Positions 49,579 to 60,019 are shown, counted from the stretch's first letter. The stretch is 64,000 nt of DNA from Mycobacterium asiaticum (GCF_001673365.1 NZ_LZLS01000043.1:1-64000); one strand, 5' to 3'. The notes: generated from the letters alone by a model not told the origin. Numbers and translations: made by a program.

Positions 49579-50331
49579 GTGGCCGACAAAAAGCGCCCCG
49601 CGCGACTCGACCTGAAGTCCGGCGACGGCAAGTTCGGCCGGCTCATCCAGATCGGTGGCACGGCGATAGTGGTGATCTTCGCCGTCGTTCTCGTCTTCTA
49701 CATCGTCAACAACGGCCACAAGAAGAGTGCCGGCGGGCACGAAGGCGCCGTCCGGGTGAGCGCGGCCAACCTGGTTACCAACGACGGCAAGCCCAAAGCC
49801 GTGCTGTCCTTCTACGAGGACTTCCTGTGCCCGGCGTGCGGCAACTTTGAGCGCGGTTTTGGCCCGACGGTGTCCAAGCTCATCGACATCGGCGCCGTCG
49901 CCGCCGACTACCATATGGTGACGATCCTGGACAGCCCGGCGACCCAGAACTATTCGTCGCGGGCCGCCGCGGCCGCGTACTGCGTAGCCGACGAGTCCAT
50001 CGAGGCGTTTCGCCGTTTCCACACCGCGCTTTACAGCCCCGGTATTCAGCCCGAAGAAACGGGCAAGAGCTTTCCCGACAACTCCCGGTTGATCGAATTA
50101 GCGCGTCAGGCGGGTGCGGTGGGCACGGTGCCGGACTGCATCAACAGCGGCAAGTACATCTCGAAGGTCACCGGTTTGGCGGCGGCCAACGACATTCGTG
50201 CGACCCCGACCGTCCGGATCAACGGAGAGGAATACCATCCGTCGACACCGGATGCGTTGGTCGCCAAGGTCAGAGAGCTCGTCGGCAACGTTCCCGGTAT
50301 GGACGAGGCCGCGGCCGAGGCGAAAACCTGA
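49579..50331 (+). CDS. DsbA-like membrane-anchored thioredoxin-fold oxidoreductase (Rv2969c-like)
   Basis: The 250-residue protein has one N-terminal membrane helix (about 24-43) and an extracytoplasmic DsbA-type thioredoxin domain with active site C84-P-A-C87 (DFLCPACGNFE), a cis-proline loop RATPTVRING, and two further cysteines (AAYCVADE, VPDCINSG) that can form a structural disulfide. It should introduce disulfides into exported proteins and be reoxidised by the VKOR protein encoded 3 nt downstream. The start is GTG 49579. Confidence 0.93.
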   Translation: MADKKRPARLDLKSGDGKFGRLIQIGGTAIVVIFAVVLVFYIVNNGHKKSAGGHEGAVRVSAANLVTNDGKPKAVLSFYEDFLCPACGNFERGFGPTVSKLIDIGAVAADYHMVTILDSPATQNYSSRAAAAAYCVADESIEAFRRFHTALYSPGIQPEETGKSFPDNSRLIELARQAGAVGTVPDCINSGKYISKVTGLAAANDIRATPTVRINGEEYHPSTPDALVAKVRELVGNVPGMDEAAAEAKT

Positions 50332-50334
50332 CCG

Positions 50335-50988
50335 GTGTCAGCAGAACTTGCCCCCGAATCCCCTGACCTAGAACGGAATTCCGAAGCGGACCCGCAATCA
50401 GACTCGGGGCCGGGTCTGTGGGTGCCTGCGCTGAGCGCGTGGTGGGTGCTGATCGGCGGTGTGATCGGTTTGGTCGCTTCGATCACGCTGACGGTGGAAA
50501 AGATCGAGCTGCTGCTCAATGCGTCGTATGTGCCGTCCTGCAACATCAACCCGATCGTGTCGTGCGGCTCGGTGATGATCACACCGCAGGCATCGCTGCT
50601 CGGCTTCCCCAATTCGCTGCTCGGCATCGCCGGCTTCACCGTGGTGGTGGTTACCGGAGTCTTGGCGGTCGCGAAAGTGGCTCTGCCCCGGTGGTATTGG
50701 CTCGGCATGTTGCTGGGACTCCTGCTCGGTACGGTGTTCGTGCACTGGCTGATCTACCAGAGCCTCTACCGGATCGGGGCGCTGTGCCCGTACTGCATGG
50801 TGGTCTGGCTGGCGACCATCACGCTGCTGGTGGTGGTGGCGTCCGTCCTGGTGCGACCGGTGGTCGGAGATCGCACTGGCCTGCGGTTGTTGCTCCAGTG
50901 GCGGTGGTCGATCGTCACGTTCTGGATTACGGGAGTCTTCCTGTTGATCATGGTTCGCTTCTGGAACTATTGGTCGACACTCGTCTGA
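50335..50988 (+). CDS. Vitamin K epoxide reductase-family (VKOR) membrane protein (Rv2968c-like)
   Basis: The 217-residue protein has about five membrane helices, loop cysteines C69 and C77 (PSCNINPIVSCG) and the active site C151-P-Y-C154, the arrangement of bacterial VKOR. It passes electrons from DsbA to a quinone (menaquinone in mycobacteria). Its gene is 3 nt after the DsbA gene, which makes the functional pairing nearly certain. Confidence 0.95.
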   Translation: MSAELAPESPDLERNSEADPQSDSGPGLWVPALSAWWVLIGGVIGLVASITLTVEKIELLLNASYVPSCNINPIVSCGSVMITPQASLLGFPNSLLGIAGFTVVVVTGVLAVAKVALPRWYWLGMLLGLLLGTVFVHWLIYQSLYRIGALCPYCMVVWLATITLLVVVASVLVRPVVGDRTGLRLLLQWRWSIVTFWITGVFLLIMVRFWNYWSTLV

Positions 50989-51018
50989 ATTAGCGGGTCT
51001 GAATTAGAGGGGTCGAGC

Positions 51019-54000
51019 GTGATCGCCAAAGTGCTGGTGGCCAATCGCGGCGAGATCGCGATCCGGGCGTTCCGCGCCGCCTACGAATTAGGCGTCGGCA
51101 CCGTCGCGGTCTACTCCTACGAGGACCGAAATTCGTTGCACCGAACCAAAGCCGACGAGTCCTACCAGATCGGCGAAGTCGGGCACCCGGTGCGCGCCTA
51201 TCTGTCCGTCGAGGAGATCGTCGAAACCGCCCGCAACTGCGGCGCGGACGCCGTCTATCCCGGCTACGGGTTCCTCTCGGAGAACCCGGATCTGGCCGCG
51301 GCATGTTTGGCGGCCGGCATCACCTTCGTCGGTCCCGGCGCGGAAGTCCTTGAGCTGACCGGCAATAAGTCCCGCGCTATTTCCGCCGCGCGGGAAGCGG
51401 GACTGCCGGTGCTCGAATCCTCGGCGCCGTCGGCGTCGGTGGATGACCTGGTGTCCGCCGCGGAGGGGATGCGGTTTCCGTTGTTCGTCAAGGCGGTCGC
51501 CGGTGGCGGCGGCCGCGGGATGCGCCGGGTCACCGAGAGTTCGGCGTTACCCGAGGCGATCGAAGCGGCCAGCCGGGAAGCCGAATCGGCGTTCGGCGAC
51601 CCGACGGTGTATCTGGAACAGGCCGTGTTGCGGCCGCGGCACATCGAGGTGCAGATCCTCGCTGACACGCACGGCAACGTCATCCACCTCTACGAGCGCG
51701 ACTGCAGCGTGCAGCGTCGTCACCAGAAGGTCATCGAACTCGCGCCGGCACCGAACCTGTCCATCCAGGTGCGGGAAAAGATCTGTGCGGACGCGGTCGC
51801 ATTCGCCCGCCACATCGGCTACAGCTGCGCCGGCACGGTGGAGTTTTTGCTCGACGAGAACGGCGATTACGTCTTCATCGAGATGAATCCTCGAATTCAG
51901 GTGGAGCACACCGTCACTGAGGAGATCACCGATGTCGACCTGGTGTCCAGCCAGTTGCGCATCGCGGCCGGGGAGACGCTTGACGACCTGGGTCTGACGC
52001 AGGATGCGGTGCGCCCGCACGGCGCCGCGCTGCAGTGCCGCATCACCACCGAGGACCCGGCCAACGGTTTTCGTCCCGATACCGGCCGGATCAGCGCGTT
52101 GCGTACCCCCGGTGGTGCCGGCATCCGGTTGGACGGCAGCACCAACCTGGGCGCGGAGATCAGTGCGCACTTCGACTCGATGCTGGTCAAGCTGACCTGC
52201 CGGGGCCGGGACTTCCAGACGGCGGTGAACCGGGCGCGCCGGTCGATGGCAGAGTTCCGGATTCGCGGGGTTTCGACGAATATCTCGTTCCTGCAAGCAG
52301 TTCTGGACGATCCGGACTTCCAAGCGGGCCGTATCACCACGTCGTTCATCGACGACCGCCCGCAGCTTTTGACCGCGCGCACCTCAGCCGACCGCGGCAC
52401 CAAAATCCTGACCTACCTGGCCGATGTGACGGTCAACCAGCCGCACGGCACCCGCCCGTCGAAGGTGTACCCGCAGGACAAGTTGCCCGAAATCGACCGC
52501 GACGCCGCGCCGCCGCCCGGTTCGCGGCAACGACTCCTGGAGTTGGGGCCGGATCGCTTCGCGCGTTGGCTGCGCGAGTCACCGGCGATCGGGGTAACCG
52601 ACACGACGTTCCGCGATGCGCACCAGTCGCTGTTGGCCACCCGGGTGCGGACCAGCGGATTACTTATGGTGGCACCGTATCTCGCGCACACCCTGCCGCA
52701 GCTTCTGTCGGTGGAGTGCTGGGGCGGCGCCACTTACGATGTGGCACTGCGCTTTTTGAAGGAGGACCCGTGGGAGCGGCTGGCGGCTCTGCGGGAAACG
52801 ATCCCCAACATCTGTCTGCAGATGCTGTTGCGGGGCCGAAACACCGTGGGCTACACGCCATATCCGGAGATCGTCACGTCGGCTTTCATCGAGGAGGCGA
52901 CGGCTACCGGCATTGACATCTTCCGGATCTTCGACGCGCTCAACAACCTCGACTCGATGCGTCCGGCTATCGATGCGGTGCGCGAAACCGGTTCCGCCAT
53001 AGCCGAAGTCGCGATGTGTTACACCGGTGACCTGTCCGACCCGGGCGAGCGGCTCTACACCCTGGACTACTACCTGCGGTTGGCCGAGGCGATCGTCGAG
53101 TCCGGCGCCCACGTGCTGGCCATCAAGGACATGGCTGGCCTGCTGCGGGCGCCCGCGGCCCGCACGTTGGTCAGCGCGCTGCGGAAGCGCTTCGACCTTC
53201 CGGTGCATGTGCACACCCACGACACCCCGGGCGGTCAACTGGGCAGCTATGTCGCGGCGTGGCAGGCCGGCGCCGACGCGGTCGACGGGGCTGCGGCGCC
53301 GATGGCGGGCACCACCAGCCAACCTGCCCTGAGCTCGATCGTGGCCGCGGCCGCGCACACCGAGCACGACTCCGGTTTGTCGCTCGAGGCGGTGTGCGCG
53401 CTGGAGCCGTACTGGGAAGCGCTGCGAAAGGTGTACGCGCCGTTCGAATCTGGGCTGCCCGGTCCGACCGGCCGGGTCTATCATCACGAGATTCCGGGCG
53501 GTCAGTTGTCAAACCTGCGCCAGCAGGCCATCGCGCTTGGGCTGGGGGACCGCTTCGAGGAGGTCGAAGAGGCCTACGCGGGTGCCGACCGGATATTGGG
53601 GCGCCTGATCAAGGTGACCCCGTCGTCCAAAGTGGTCGGCGATTTGGCGCTCGCGTTGGTCGGCTCCGGTCTGAGCGCCGACGAATTCGCTGCTGACCCT
53701 TCGCGATTCGACATCCCCGAGTCGGTGCTGGGGTTCCTGCGCGGCGAACTCGGTGAACCGGCCGGCGGATGGCCCGAGCCGTTGCGATCGGCGGCCCTGG
53801 CCGGCCGCGAGCCGGCCAAGCCGGCCCCGAAACTGACGGCCGACGACGAGAAGGCGTTATCTGCGGCTGGGCCTAAACGTCAGGCCGCCCTGAACAGGCT
53901 GCTATTCCCCGGCCCGACAAGAGAATTCGAGGAGCACCGTGAGCTTTACGGCGACACGTCGCAGCTGTCGGCCAACCAGTTCTTCTACGGTCTGCGCCAG

Positions 54001-54402
54001 GGCGAAGAGCATCGGGTGAAGCTAGAGCGTGGCGTGGAGCTGCTGATGGGGCTGGAGGCCATCTCCGAACCCGACGAGCGCGGCATGCGAACGGTGATGT
54101 GCATCATCAACGGCCAGTTGCGGCCGGTGCTGGTGCGCGACCGCAGCATCGCCAGTGCGGTCCCGGCCGCCGAGAAGGCCGACCGCGGCAACCCCGGACA
54201 CGTCGCGGCGCCGTTCGCCGGGGTCGTGACCGTCAGCGTGTCCGACGGCGATCAAGTCAGTGCCGGCCAGACCATCGCCACCATCGAGGCGATGAAGATG
54301 GAGGCGCCGATCACCGCCCCCAGTGACGGCACCGTGGAGCGGGTGGCGGTATCGGACACCGCGCAGGTTGAGGGCGGGGACCTGCTGGTGGTGCTGAACT
54401 GA
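51019..54402 (+). CDS. pca: Pyruvate carboxylase
   Basis: The 1127-residue biotin enzyme carboxylates pyruvate to oxaloacetate. Domains in order: ATP-grasp biotin carboxylase (1 to about 450; [29 protein letters not shown]), carboxyltransferase (about 500-800; [40 protein letters not shown]), and the biotinyl domain with EAMKMEAP, K1093 being the biotinylated lysine. Length equals that of M. tuberculosis Pca. The start is GTG 51019, 30 nt after the VKOR gene. Its stop overlaps the apparent CTG start of rsmD. Confidence 0.97.
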   Translation: MIAKVLVANRGEIAIRAFRAAYELGVGTVAVYSYEDRNSLHRTKADESYQIGEVGHPVRAYLSVEEIVETARNCGADAVYPGYGFLSENPDLAAACLAAGITFVGPGAEVLELTGNKSRAISAAREAGLPVLESSAPSASVDDLVSAAEGMRFPLFVKAVAGGGGRGMRRVTESSALPEAIEAASREAESAFGDPTVYLEQAVLRPRHIEVQILADTHGNVIHLYERDCSVQRRHQKVIELAPAPNLSIQVREKICADAVAFARHIGYSCAGTVEFLLDENGDYVFIEMNPRIQVEHTVTEEITDVDLVSSQLRIAAGETLDDLGLTQDAVRPHGAALQCRITTEDPANGFRPDTGRISALRTPGGAGIRLDGSTNLGAEISAHFDSMLVKLTCRGRDFQTAVNRARRSMAEFRIRGVSTNISFLQAVLDDPDFQAGRITTSFIDDRPQLLTARTSADRGTKILTYLADVTVNQPHGTRPSKVYPQDKLPEIDRDAAPPPGSRQRLLELGPDRFARWLRESPAIGVTDTTFRDAHQSLLATRVRTSGLLMVAPYLAHTLPQLLSVECWGGATYDVALRFLKEDPWERLAALRETIPNICLQMLLRGRNTVGYTPYPEIVTSAFIEEATATGIDIFRIFDALNNLDSMRPAIDAVRETGSAIAEVAMCYTGDLSDPGERLYTLDYYLRLAEAIVESGAHVLAIKDMAGLLRAPAARTLVSALRKRFDLPVHVHTHDTPGGQLGSYVAAWQAGADAVDGAAAPMAGTTSQPALSSIVAAAAHTEHDSGLSLEAVCALEPYWEALRKVYAPFESGLPGPTGRVYHHEIPGGQLSNLRQQAIALGLGDRFEEVEEAYAGADRILGRLIKVTPSSKVVGDLALALVGSGLSADEFAADPSRFDIPESVLGFLRGELGEPAGGWPEPLRSAALAGREPAKPAPKLTADDEKALSAAGPKRQAALNRLLFPGPTREFEEHRELYGDTSQLSANQFFYGLRQGEEHRVKLERGVELLMGLEAISEPDERGMRTVMCIINGQLRPVLVRDRSIASAVPAAEKADRGNPGHVAAPFAGVVTVSVSDGDQVSAGQTIATIEAMKMEAPITAPSDGTVERVAVSDTAQVEGGDLLVVLN

Positions 54403-54953
54403 CCCGCATCATCGGCGGCGTCGCGGGGGGTCGGCGCCTGAGCGTCCCGCCGCGCGGTACCCGGCCGACCACCGACCGGGTTCGGGAGTCGCTGTTCAAC
54501 ATCTTGACGGCGCGGTTGGAGTTGGCGGGTATGGCCGTGCTGGATCTGTATGCCGGTTCGGGTGCGCTCGGGCTCGAAGCGCTTTCCCGGGGGGCCGGCT
54601 CGGCACTGTTCGTCGAGTCCGATCAACGCACCGCCGCCGTGCTCAACCGCAACATCGCCGCCATCGGCCTGCCCGGCGCGACAATTCGTCGCGGCGCGGT
54701 GGCCTCGGTGCTGGCCGGCGGGGCATCCTCACCGGCGGACCTGGTCCTGGCGGACCCGCCTTATGAGGTGGACACCGCCGAAGTCAACGCGGTGCTGGCC
54801 GCTCTGGACGAGCACGGCTGGGCCCGGCCGGGCACCGTTGCGGTGGTCGAGCGCGCCGCGTCCAGCCCGCCGTTGACCTGGCCGCGTGGCTGGTCGGAGT
54901 GGCCGCAGCGGGTTTACGGCGACACCCGCTTGGAGCTGGCCGAACTGGACTGA
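54399..54953 (+). CDS. rsmD: 16S rRNA (guanine966-N2)-methyltransferase
   Basis: The 184-residue methyltransferase has [12 protein letters not shown] at the N-terminus, [14 protein letters not shown], the SAM loop [19 protein letters not shown] and the catalytic VLADPPY. Conserved N-terminal residues begin immediately after a CTG at 54399. No ATG, GTG or TTG lies between the in-frame stop at 54369-54371 and that point, and the first later TTG (54504) would delete the whole conserved N-terminus. CTG is therefore the apparent start, overlapping the pca stop as CTGA, like the GTGA overlaps elsewhere in this window. Confidence 0.9.
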   Translation: MTRIIGGVAGGRRLSVPPRGTRPTTDRVRESLFNILTARLELAGMAVLDLYAGSGALGLEALSRGAGSALFVESDQRTAAVLNRNIAAIGLPGATIRRGAVASVLAGGASSPADLVLADPPYEVDTAEVNAVLAALDEHGWARPGTVAVVERAASSPPLTWPRGWSEWPQRVYGDTRLELAELD

Positions 54954-54963
54954 ACCTCGGTGC

Positions 54964-54969
54964 TACCGT
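54964..54969 (+). promoter_or_regulatory. Predicted -10 element for coaD
   Basis: TACCGT ends 8 nt before the ATG at 54978, within the 24-nt gap after rsmD; no Shine-Dalgarno sequence is obvious. Confidence 0.4.
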
Positions 54970-54977
54970 CAGGCCCT

Positions 54978-55481
54978 ATGAGCGGCGCCGTATGCCCTGG
55001 ATCATTCGACCCGGTCACGTTGGGCCACATCGACGTTTTCGAACGCGCCGCGGCCCAGTTTGACGAGGTGGTGGTTGCGATTCTGATAAACCCCGCCAAG
55101 AAGGGCATGTTCGAGCTCGAAGACCGGATTGCGATGATCGAGGAGTCCACGACCCACCTGCCCAACCTGCGCGTCGAATCGGGGCAGGGTCTGGTGGTCG
55201 ATTTCGTCCGGTCTCAGGGGATGAACGCGATCGTCAAGGGTCTGCGCACCGGCACCGACTTCGAGTACGAGCTGCAGATGGCGCAGATGAACAAGCATGT
55301 GGCCGGCGTCGATACCTTTTTCGTGGCGACCGCGCCGCGGTATTCGTTCGTGTCGTCGTCGTTGGCCAAAGAGGTGGCGATGCTGGGTGGGGACGTGACC
55401 GAGTTGCTGCCCGAACCGGTGAACCGCCGACTGCGGGAACGGATAACCGCTAGGACAGCTGAACGTAGTTCTTCGGATTGA
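54978..55481 (+). CDS. coaD: Phosphopantetheine adenylyltransferase
   Basis: The enzyme makes dephospho-CoA from 4'-phosphopantetheine and ATP. The product (167 residues from ATG 54978) has [14 protein letters not shown] with the nucleotidyltransferase Tx[21 protein letters not shown] and the [13 protein letters not shown] motif. The rsmD-coaD order is conserved in bacteria. The last 32 nt overlap the convergent metallophosphoesterase gene. Confidence 0.97.
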   Translation: MSGAVCPGSFDPVTLGHIDVFERAAAQFDEVVVAILINPAKKGMFELEDRIAMIEESTTHLPNLRVESGQGLVVDFVRSQGMNAIVKGLRTGTDFEYELQMAQMNKHVAGVDTFFVATAPRYSFVSSSLAKEVAMLGGDVTELLPEPVNRRLRERITARTAERSSSD

Positions 55482-56409
55482 TCGTGGGTTCGCCCGACCA
55501 GCGGTAGGCCGTCAACTTCCCGTTCTTTGCCACGCTGAAGTCCACGCATGCGCAGTAGTCGGTCCAATCGCGGGTGGGTAGCGGTGCGTCTTTGCGCCAG
55601 TAATGCCCGAAGAACACCGGCACCGTGTCGGTGTAGACGTAGGTGCGTTCCCGCGCACCCACCTCATGGTCCGGCAGGCTGGGGTAGGGATCGCCGTCTT
55701 CGGTTGTCAAATTCGTTGCCATTTCCGCTATTTCGCGCAGCGTGGTCGCATCGGCATGCCACCAGCGGATCCTGGCGTGTTCGCGGACGTGACCATCCTT
55801 GTCCTGGAAAGCGGGTTGGCCATGATCTGTCAGGCTGATCTCCGGGCCCTTGAGTACAATCTCGACGGCCTCGTAGAGTGGGTCACCCTTGGTCGAGGCG
55901 CGCACGAACTGATCGGGGTGATTGAACCGACCCGAACCGAGTTGTCGTTCAATAGATTTCATCGACTCTTCGTGCCAGCAAGCATGCACCACGCGAATGT
56001 CACCGAGGTCCAGCCAGAGCGGCAGCGCCTTGAACCACTGCAGGTAGTGCGCCCGTTGTCCGTCGGTGAGCTGATCCAGAAATTCTCGGTGCTGACGGTC
56101 ATTTTTGGCACCGTGTTCGCGCAGGTATCGTCCGCTGCCGGCCGGATGCTCGGTGGCGTAGCAGATCGCGTTGAATTCGTGGTTGCCCATGACGATTTGG
56201 GCGCTACGGGCGTCCACCATGGCCTTGACGATCTCGAGGACACGAAGCTGTTGGGGGCCGCGGTCGAGAAGATCTCCGACGAAGATCGCCTGTCGTTGCG
56301 CGTGCCGGTACCCGCCGTCGGTAAGCCGGTAACCGAGTTCGGCCAGTAGCGATTCCAGCTCGGAGGCGCAACCGTGGATGTCGCCGATGATGTCGTAACC
56401 CCGCACCAC
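55450..56409 (-). CDS. Calcineurin-like metallophosphoesterase (ApaH/PrpE-like)
   Basis: The 319-residue protein has the five-motif phosphoesterase core near the N-terminus: GDIHGC (Asp, His), [15 protein letters not shown] and VVHACWHE. Similar proteins hydrolyse diadenosine tetraphosphate or protein phosphates. The long C-terminal region ends in [13 protein letters not shown]. The GTG start at 56409 lies only 15 nt downstream (on its strand) of a strong terminator-like hairpin, so its promoter is not obvious. Its 3' end overlaps coaD by 32 nt. Confidence 0.87.
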   Translation of the reverse strand: MVRGYDIIGDIHGCASELESLLAELGYRLTDGGYRHAQRQAIFVGDLLDRGPQQLRVLEIVKAMVDARSAQIVMGNHEFNAICYATEHPAGSGRYLREHGAKNDRQHREFLDQLTDGQRAHYLQWFKALPLWLDLGDIRVVHACWHEESMKSIERQLGSGRFNHPDQFVRASTKGDPLYEAVEIVLKGPEISLTDHGQPAFQDKDGHVREHARIRWWHADATTLREIAEMATNLTTEDGDPYPSLPDHEVGARERTYVYTDTVPVFFGHYWRKDAPLPTRDWTDYCACVDFSVAKNGKLTAYRWSGEPTINPKNYVQLS

Positions 56410-56420
56410 TAGATCTTCGC

Positions 56421-56460
56421 AAAAAACGGGCCTAGCCCGAGGGGGAGGCTAGGCCCGTTT
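56421..56460 (-). terminator. Strong intrinsic terminator upstream of the phosphoesterase gene
   Basis: AAACGGGCCTAGCC (56424-56437) and its exact complement (56447-56460) form a 14-bp stem with a 9-nt loop. On the minus strand the stem is followed by TTTTTT, so it is a textbook terminator for that strand. On the plus strand only TTTCTT follows. There is no annotated minus-strand gene upstream for it to end. Confidence 0.8.
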
Positions 56461-56599
56461 CTTGACCACTGAATGTGTGAGGGTCTTTTCGCCTGGGTGC
56501 CTCTCTTTCGCTTCGTCGGGTGGTGCGCGGCGGCGGTTCTGCCGTTGAACCAAGACTGACGCTGCTCACTTGGTGAAACCTTTTCGGATTCTTGGCGCG

Positions 56600-56605
56600 T
56601 AGTAT
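56600..56605 (+). promoter_or_regulatory. Predicted -10 element for the epimerase gene
   Basis: TAGTAT ends 8 nt before the ATG at 56614 and fits the mycobacterial -10 consensus. Confidence 0.5.
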
Positions 56606-56613
56606 CTCCGCCT

Positions 56614-57672
56614 ATGAGGTCGGCGAAGGTGCTGATCACCGGCGCTTTCGGGTTAGTGGGCTGCGAGACCGTCCGGCGGTTCGCGGCCGACGGCTGGCAG
56701 GTGGTCGCCACCTCGCACCGCAAGGCCGAGGGCTTGCCGCCCGGCGTGCAAATCCGGCGGGTCGATCTCAGCGAACCCGATCAAGTCGACGCCATGGTGG
56801 GCGAGGTTGCCCCCGACGTGATCGTTCACCTGGCCGCGGTCATCCCGCCGTTGGTCTACCTGGATCGTGCGTTGGCCCGCAGGGTCAATGTCGATGCCAC
56901 CGCCGCGGTGGTGCGGGCCGCCGAACGCCAGCCCAATCCGCCGCGTCTGCTGCACGCCTCCAGCGTCGCCATCTACGGCTCGCGCAACCCGCATCACTGC
57001 ACTGACCTGCTGGGTGTGGATACCCCGATTCGGCCCAGCGAACTGTATGGGGGCCACAAGGCTGAAGCCGAACACATTGTCCGTTCGTCCACTCTGGACT
57101 GGGTGATTCTACGACTCGGCGGCGTGCTCAGCGTCGACCCGTCGGCGATGCCCTTCTCCAAAGACATTGTGTACTTTGGCAGCGCGATCCCGTCTGACTG
57201 TCGGGTGCACTGCGTTGATACCCGAGATGTCGCAACGGCTTTCGCGGCTGCCACGCACGCGGATGTCGTTGGACAAATCTTACTGATCGCCGGTGACGAC
57301 TCGCTGCGCTTGCTACACGGTGAGATCGGGACAGCCATGGCCGCAGCGCAGGGCATGGTCGGCATTTTGCCGCAATCCCGGCCCGGAGACCCGAACAACG
57401 ACGACGACTGGTATCTCAACGACTGGATGGATGTCGCCCGCGCGCAAGAACTGTTGGGATTTCAGCGCCATTCGTGGCCGGACATGCTGGCCGAGATGCG
57501 TGCGACGACCGGTTGGAAGCGGTACCCGAGGCGGCTCGTTGCGCCGTTGGTGCGTCAGATTCTCAAAGGACAAGGGGCGTACCGTAAGTCGCCCGGGTCG
57601 TACGCCGACGTACGGACAGCCTTGAGGGCCGGATTCGGCGATACCGCGATGGACACCGCCTCAGCCGAATAG
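56614..57672 (+). CDS. NAD-dependent epimerase/dehydratase-family (extended SDR) protein
   Basis: The 352-residue protein has the extended-SDR cofactor motif VLITGAFGLVG, the HLAAVIPP segment, Ser in HASSVAIYG and the catalytic YGGHK. Members act on nucleotide sugars or on 3-beta-hydroxysteroid-like substrates; the C-terminal half gives no clear choice. The gene lies alone between the phosphoesterase and purU. Confidence 0.84.
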   Translation: MRSAKVLITGAFGLVGCETVRRFAADGWQVVATSHRKAEGLPPGVQIRRVDLSEPDQVDAMVGEVAPDVIVHLAAVIPPLVYLDRALARRVNVDATAAVVRAAERQPNPPRLLHASSVAIYGSRNPHHCTDLLGVDTPIRPSELYGGHKAEAEHIVRSSTLDWVILRLGGVLSVDPSAMPFSKDIVYFGSAIPSDCRVHCVDTRDVATAFAAATHADVVGQILLIAGDDSLRLLHGEIGTAMAAAQGMVGILPQSRPGDPNNDDDWYLNDWMDVARAQELLGFQRHSWPDMLAEMRATTGWKRYPRRLVAPLVRQILKGQGAYRKSPGSYADVRTALRAGFGDTAMDTASAE

Positions 57673-57678
57673 CGTGCC

Positions 57679-58590
57679 TCAGAAGACGATGGTCTGGTTG
57701 TCGTGCACGATGACGCGGTCCTGGCAGTGCCAGAGCACCGCTCGGGACAGTACCGCCCGTTCCACGTCGGCGCCGACACGTACCAAATCGTCGACGGTGT
57801 CGGTGTGGCTGACCCGCACCACGTCCTGTTCGATGATCGGGCCTTCGTCAAGGACTTCGGTGACGTAGTGGGCGGTGGCACCGACGAGCTTGACGCCTCG
57901 TTCCCGGGCGCGCTTGTAGGGGGCGGCGCCGATGAAGGCGGGCAGGAATGAGTGGTGGATGTTGATCAGCGGACACCCCACCGCGGCGAGGAAGTCCGCG
58001 GTGAGGATCTGCATGTAGCGGGCCAGCACCACCAAATCGACGTTGCCGCTGAGCAATTGGAGTTGGCGCTGTTCGGATTCGGCTCGGGTGTCGCGGGTGG
58101 CGGGAATGTGGATGAACGGTACCCCGAAGGGTCGCACCCGCTCAGCCAGGTCCGGATGGTTGGCAATCACCATGGCGATGGACATCTGCAGTTCGCCACG
58201 CCGGTTGCGCCACAACAGGTCTAGCAGGCAATGGTCGTCTTTGGACGCCATGATCGCGACCCGCTTGAGTTTGGCGGCTTCGGTGAACCGGTAGGCGATG
58301 CCGAACTCCTCGGCGACGGTGCCCGCGAATTCTCGCTCCAGCCCGTCGATCGCGGCGGTGAGGCCGGGCAAGTGAAAGATCGCGCGCTGCAAGAAGGTTC
58401 CGTCCTCGGGCGCGGTGGAATGCTGGTCCAGGGAGATGATGTTGGCACCGGCCTGGCTCAGGAAATTGCTTACCGCAGCGATGATTCCCGGACGGTCGTG
58501 GCAGCGAAGCAGCAACCGTCCGATGTCGGCGGGCGGCGGGGGCCCGGCAGGCCGCTGCGGAAAGCGGCCAGGCTCGTTCGGCTTTGACAA
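57679..58590 (-). CDS. purU: Formyltetrahydrofolate deformylase
   Basis: PurU hydrolyses 10-formyl-THF to THF and formate. The product has an N-terminal ACT domain (IGRLLLRCHDRPGIIAAVSN) and a formyltransferase-like catalytic domain (VIANHPDLAERVRPFGVPF, NIHHSFLPAF, HYVTEVLDEGPIIEQ). The TTG at 58590 has AAAGGGG upstream and gives 303 residues with a proline-rich N-terminus as in M. tuberculosis (310). The longest frame from 58680 would overlap the upstream 13E12 gene by 23 nt; it cannot be excluded. Confidence 0.93.
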   Translation of the reverse strand: MSKPNEPGRFPQRPAGPPPPADIGRLLLRCHDRPGIIAAVSNFLSQAGANIISLDQHSTAPEDGTFLQRAIFHLPGLTAAIDGLEREFAGTVAEEFGIAYRFTEAAKLKRVAIMASKDDHCLLDLLWRNRRGELQMSIAMVIANHPDLAERVRPFGVPFIHIPATRDTRAESEQRQLQLLSGNVDLVVLARYMQILTADFLAAVGCPLINIHHSFLPAFIGAAPYKRARERGVKLVGATAHYVTEVLDEGPIIEQDVVRVSHTDTVDDLVRVGADVERAVLSRAVLWHCQDRVIVHDNQTIVF

Positions 58591-58657
58591 CCCACGACCC
58601 CTTTCGCCGGGAAATTCCCGCAGGCCAGAATAACGCCGCCCGGAAGGCGGAGGAAAG

Positions 58658-60019
58658 CTACGGGACGTCTGCGTCGTCATCGGGTGCGAGCAGTTTTTCG
58701 GGGTGGTGGAACGTGTTGGTTCTGGGTTGGCCGTGGTCGTGGGGGTCGGGGGGTAGCCATTCGGTGTGGCCGTTGGTGTTGGTGCGGGTTTTCCATCCTT
58801 TTTCGGCGAGGCGGTTGTGGGGTCCGCAGGCCAGGGTGAGGTCGGTGATGTCGGTGCGGTGGGTGTTGGTCCAGCCGCTGACGTGGTGGACCTGACAGTT
58901 GTAGGCCGGTGCGGTGCAGCCGGGTTTGGTGCAGCCGCGGTCTTTGGCGTAGAGCATTATTCGTTGGGCGGGGGAGGCCAAGCGCTTCTTGTGGTAGAGG
59001 GCGAGGGGTTTGGCGCCGTCGAAGATTGCCAGGTAGTGGTGTTTGGCGGCATCGGCCCAGCGGATCACTTGTGACATCGGCACCAGGGTGCCGTCGGCGG
59101 TTACGGCCTTTCCGGTTGCGGTTTGGAGATCGTTGAGGGTGGCGGTGACGATGATGCTGACCGGCAGGCCGTTGTGGTGGCCCAGCGTGCCGGAGGCCAG
59201 CAGCGTGCGCAGTGCGGTGGTGAAAGCGTCGTGATGGCGTTGCGGTTGGCTGCGGGTGTCGTTGCCTATGGGTTGTGCATCGGGTTCGCCGTCGCTGGCG
59301 GGGGTGTGGTCGGCGGGCTGACCGGCCGCGGGTGCGGCCAGCTTTGCCCATGTCGCCTCGATCATGGCCCGCAACTCCGGGGTGATCAGGCCGCTGATGC
59401 GCGACATACCGTCGTAGTCCTGCTGGCCCAAGGTGATGCCGCGTTTGCGGCCGCGTTCCGCGTCGCTGTAGTCCCCGTCGGGGTGTAGCAGCGCCATCAC
59501 TTCCCGGGCGTATTTGGCGACCTGGTCGGGGCGAAACTCAGTTGCCTTGCCGGCCAGGTCGGCTTCGGCGGCTTCTCGGGTGCCTGGATCTACGTCGGCG
59601 GGCAGATGGGTGAGGAAGTCGCGAATGACCTTGATGTGGCCGTCGCCGATCAGTCCTTTGCGTTGGGCGGCTGCGGTTGCGGTCAACCTCGGGGGCAGTG
59701 GTTCTCCGGTCATGGCTCGGCGTTGGCCGAGGTCTTCGGCTTCGGCGATGCGCCTGCTGGCGTCGGCTTTGGTTATCCGCAGCCGGTCGGCCAATGCCGC
59801 ACGCAGCTTGGCGCCCAGTTCCTCTTCGGATGCGTGCGCGCTGAGTTGGTTGATCAGCGCGTGTTGGGGAGTCTGCAACCGGCGCACGACACGCTCCAAG
59901 CGGTCCAACGTGGCCATCCACTCGCGGGTGGTCAGCGCGTCAAAAGACATCTCGCACAATAGATCAGCGGCATTATCGAGCGCGTCGAAGACCTCGACGA
60001 TCTCCTCACGCACGCTCAT
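58658..60019 (-). CDS. 13E12-repeat-family protein (DUF222 plus HNH endonuclease)
   Basis: The 453-residue protein has an N-terminal DUF222 region ([51 protein letters not shown]) and a C-terminal HNH module with zinc cysteines ([31 protein letters not shown]). This is the multi-copy REP13E12 family of mycobacteria; in M. tuberculosis a member carries a prophage attachment site. The ATG at 60019 ([11 protein letters not shown]) is the usual start. Confidence 0.9.
   Translation of the reverse strand: MSVREEIVEVFDALDNAADLLCEMSFDALTTREWMATLDRLERVVRRLQTPQHALINQLSAHASEEELGAKLRAALADRLRITKADASRRIAEAEDLGQRRAMTGEPLPPRLTATAAAQRKGLIGDGHIKVIRDFLTHLPADVDPGTREAAEADLAGKATEFRPDQVAKYAREVMALLHPDGDYSDAERGRKRGITLGQQDYDGMSRISGLITPELRAMIEATWAKLAAPAAGQPADHTPASDGEPDAQPIGNDTRSQPQRHHDAFTTALRTLLASGTLGHHNGLPVSIIVTATLNDLQTATGKAVTADGTLVPMSQVIRWADAAKHHYLAIFDGAKPLALYHKKRLASPAQRIMLYAKDRGCTKPGCTAPAYNCQVHHVSGWTNTHRTDITDLTLACGPHNRLAEKGWKTRTNTNGHTEWLPPDPHDHGQPRTNTFHHPEKLLAPDDDADVP

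Noticed and set aside
54504..54953. rsmD starting at the TTG at 54504
   Set aside because: This would remove the conserved [11 protein letters not shown] and [13 protein letters not shown] segments that are plainly encoded just upstream in the same frame.
56421..56600. 6C-type small RNA because of the C-rich hairpin loop on the minus strand
   Set aside because: Only one hairpin has a C-run, of five; the 6C motif needs two loops with six or more C. A generic small RNA or attenuator is kept as an open idea.
58590..58680. purU starting at the longest possible ATG
   Set aside because: The extra 30 residues overlap the upstream 13E12 gene and do not resemble homologues. The internal TTG has a good ribosome-binding site, although the longer start is not formally excluded.
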